DNA from: Hyphomicrobium sp.
Lineage (GTDB): Bacteria; Pseudomonadota; Alphaproteobacteria; Rhizobiales; Hyphomicrobiaceae
Assembly: GCA_022844105.1 (NCBI GenBank)
Contig: JALHMJ010000001.1
Span: 323,264-387,263, forward strand
Direction of reading: 5' to 3'
DNA: 64,000 nt
Shown here: piece by piece, positions 63,358-64,000 of the stretch
Position numbering within the stretch: position 1 is the first letter of the stretch
Layout: the number at the start of each line of letters is the position of its first letter
Position numbers and translations under genes: made by a program
The notes under the pieces: model-generated
The model's input: the letters and a program-made list of their open reading frames with translations, nothing else
Told to the model about the DNA's origin: nothing
Database searches by the model: none

Positions 63358-63382
63358 AACGCACGTGCGGCATGAGCGTTCC
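63358..63382 (-). promoter_or_regulatory. EcfG-type general stress promoter of otsAB
   Basis: On the minus strand the sequence is GGAAC, 16 bases, CGTT, matching all nine core bases of the sigma-EcfG promoter at the preferred spacing. The -10 element ends about 33 bases before the otsA start, which gives a short leader with a good ribosome-binding site. Confidence 0.75.
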
Positions 63383-63635
63383 TTGGAGCCCGGCTTTGCT
63401 GGGAAATCCCTAGCGCGGCAACGCCTCAGTGGTGAAAATCAGCGGCGCCATTCACTGTTGACCGCACCGGAGGTCAAAGCCTCGCCAAGATTGTCTTGCT
63501 TGCGGATAGTAATTCCGGCCTGGGTGCCGTGGAAGCCATCGTGAGAGGGCGAAAGACCCCCATCGTTCCAGAACACGTCAAGGGCGTCATTAGTCAGAGG
63601 CTGTTCTTTAACTGCTGATGTTTCGAGTTTTTTTC

Positions 63636-63660
63636 GAAACCGAACGTCCTGCGTCGCGTT
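63636..63660 (+). promoter_or_regulatory. EcfG-like promoter of the 75-residue gene
   Basis: GAAAC, 16 bases, CGTT: one mismatch to the EcfG core, same spacing as the otsA promoter. It ends 36 bases before the 75-residue gene. The remaining bases of the 63326-63695 gap show nothing else that I can name. Confidence 0.5.
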
Positions 63661-63695
63661 CTTCCACCTTATGAGACTATTGGAGGCGCTGCCTG

Positions 63696-63923
63696 ATGAT
63701 GCACGATTCCCGACAGGACAAAGAAAAAGTGGCAGCGCGCCAAGGGACGAAGGAGAAAATGAATTTTCGCGTTTTAGCGACGTCTTTGTTTCTCATCGCG
63801 CTCATATTTACAGGACTTTATTTCTTTTTCCTCGCCTCGCCGTCCGGCGAAAACAGCAGCGTGGAAACACCCGCTGGTGCAGGCACATCACAGCCACGCT
63901 CAACGGCCGCGATAGCGCCATAG
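63696..63923 (+). CDS. Small single-helix membrane protein of unknown function
   Basis: A 75-residue protein: charged N-terminus (SRQDKEKVAARQGTKEKM), one membrane helix at about 25-47 (VLATSLFLIALIFTGLYFFF), and a Ser/Thr/Pro/Ala-rich outer tail. GGAGG stands 9 bases before the ATG at 63696; a second ATG follows at once. It is divergent from the otsAB operon and has an EcfG-like box upstream, so it is likely a stress-induced membrane peptide. No family is recognised. The bases after it, to the end of the window, hold no supportable gene. Confidence 0.7.
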   Translation: MMHDSRQDKEKVAARQGTKEKMNFRVLATSLFLIALIFTGLYFFFLASPSGENSSVETPAGAGTSQPRSTAAIAP

Positions 63924-64000
63924 TGTGTCGTTTGTAAGCTGCCATACCTGCCAATCTCGCGGCGATTTCACAGCGCGTGCTATTGGTCATCGCCGCCGCT

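Overview
The window is chromosomal DNA of an alphaproteobacterium, most likely order Hyphomicrobiales. The signs are a high-GC genome with dense, often overlapping genes, two Porin_2-type porins, an IalB protein, an ELM1-like protein, the gene order glmS / DUF502 / recG / sdhE / mfd, and the yqeY-dnaG-rpoD block. A malyl-CoA lyase suggests a serine-cycle or ethylmalonyl-CoA organism, so a Hyphomicrobium-like methylotroph is a reasonable guess; the genus is inference. I see no prophage, insertion sequence, CRISPR array, rRNA or complete tRNA, so this is core genome with some lineage-specific small genes.

Layout. 1-5.95 kb: end of pgk, a phosphoglycolate-phosphatase-like gene, ccdA, thiD, a candidate structured small RNA, a FadL-type channel and an MFS transporter. 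5.96-9.7 kb (minus): a dipeptide epimerase and a 910-residue membrane-anchored coiled-coil protein with 22-residue repeats resembling growth-pole proteins. 10-12 kb: an Hpt protein, a [2Fe-2S] ferredoxin and its probable reductase. 12-18.1 kb (minus): CelD-like acetyltransferase, lipoprotein, CoxE-like VWA protein, porin A and an SDR. 18.2-23 kb (minus): rpoD, dnaG, yqeY. 23.3-31.2 kb: carA, three exported proteins (two are tandem paralogs), carB and greA. 31.2-35.2 kb: MFS transporter, Lrp-type regulator, ELM1-like protein, SPOR protein. 35.5-47.2 kb: glmU, glmS, a TPR/SPOR protein, a DUF502 protein, recG, sdhE and mfd. 47.2-53.8 kb: acyl-CoA ligase, orphan peptide-binding protein, IalB, HspQ with a basic tail, malyl-CoA lyase. 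53.9-59.2 kb: GH3 hexosaminidase, LpxL-type acyltransferase, UbiH-type hydroxylase, porin B. 59.4-64 kb: small exported or membrane proteins and the otsA-otsB trehalose operon.

How it fits together. Cell-envelope work dominates: UDP-GlcNAc supply (GlmS, GlmU), muropeptide turnover (GH3), lipid A acylation, SPOR-domain proteins, porins and a possible polar-growth scaffold. Replication, transcription and repair are covered by DnaG, RpoD, GreA, RecG and Mfd. The most informative regulatory signals are an 18-bp Pho-box-like site before porin B, a second one in reverse orientation behind it, an exact GGAAC-N16-CGTT (EcfG-type general stress) promoter before otsA, and a one-mismatch version before the divergent 75-residue gene. 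These, together with the three-hairpin RNA candidate at about 3.08-3.20 kb, are the points most worth following up.
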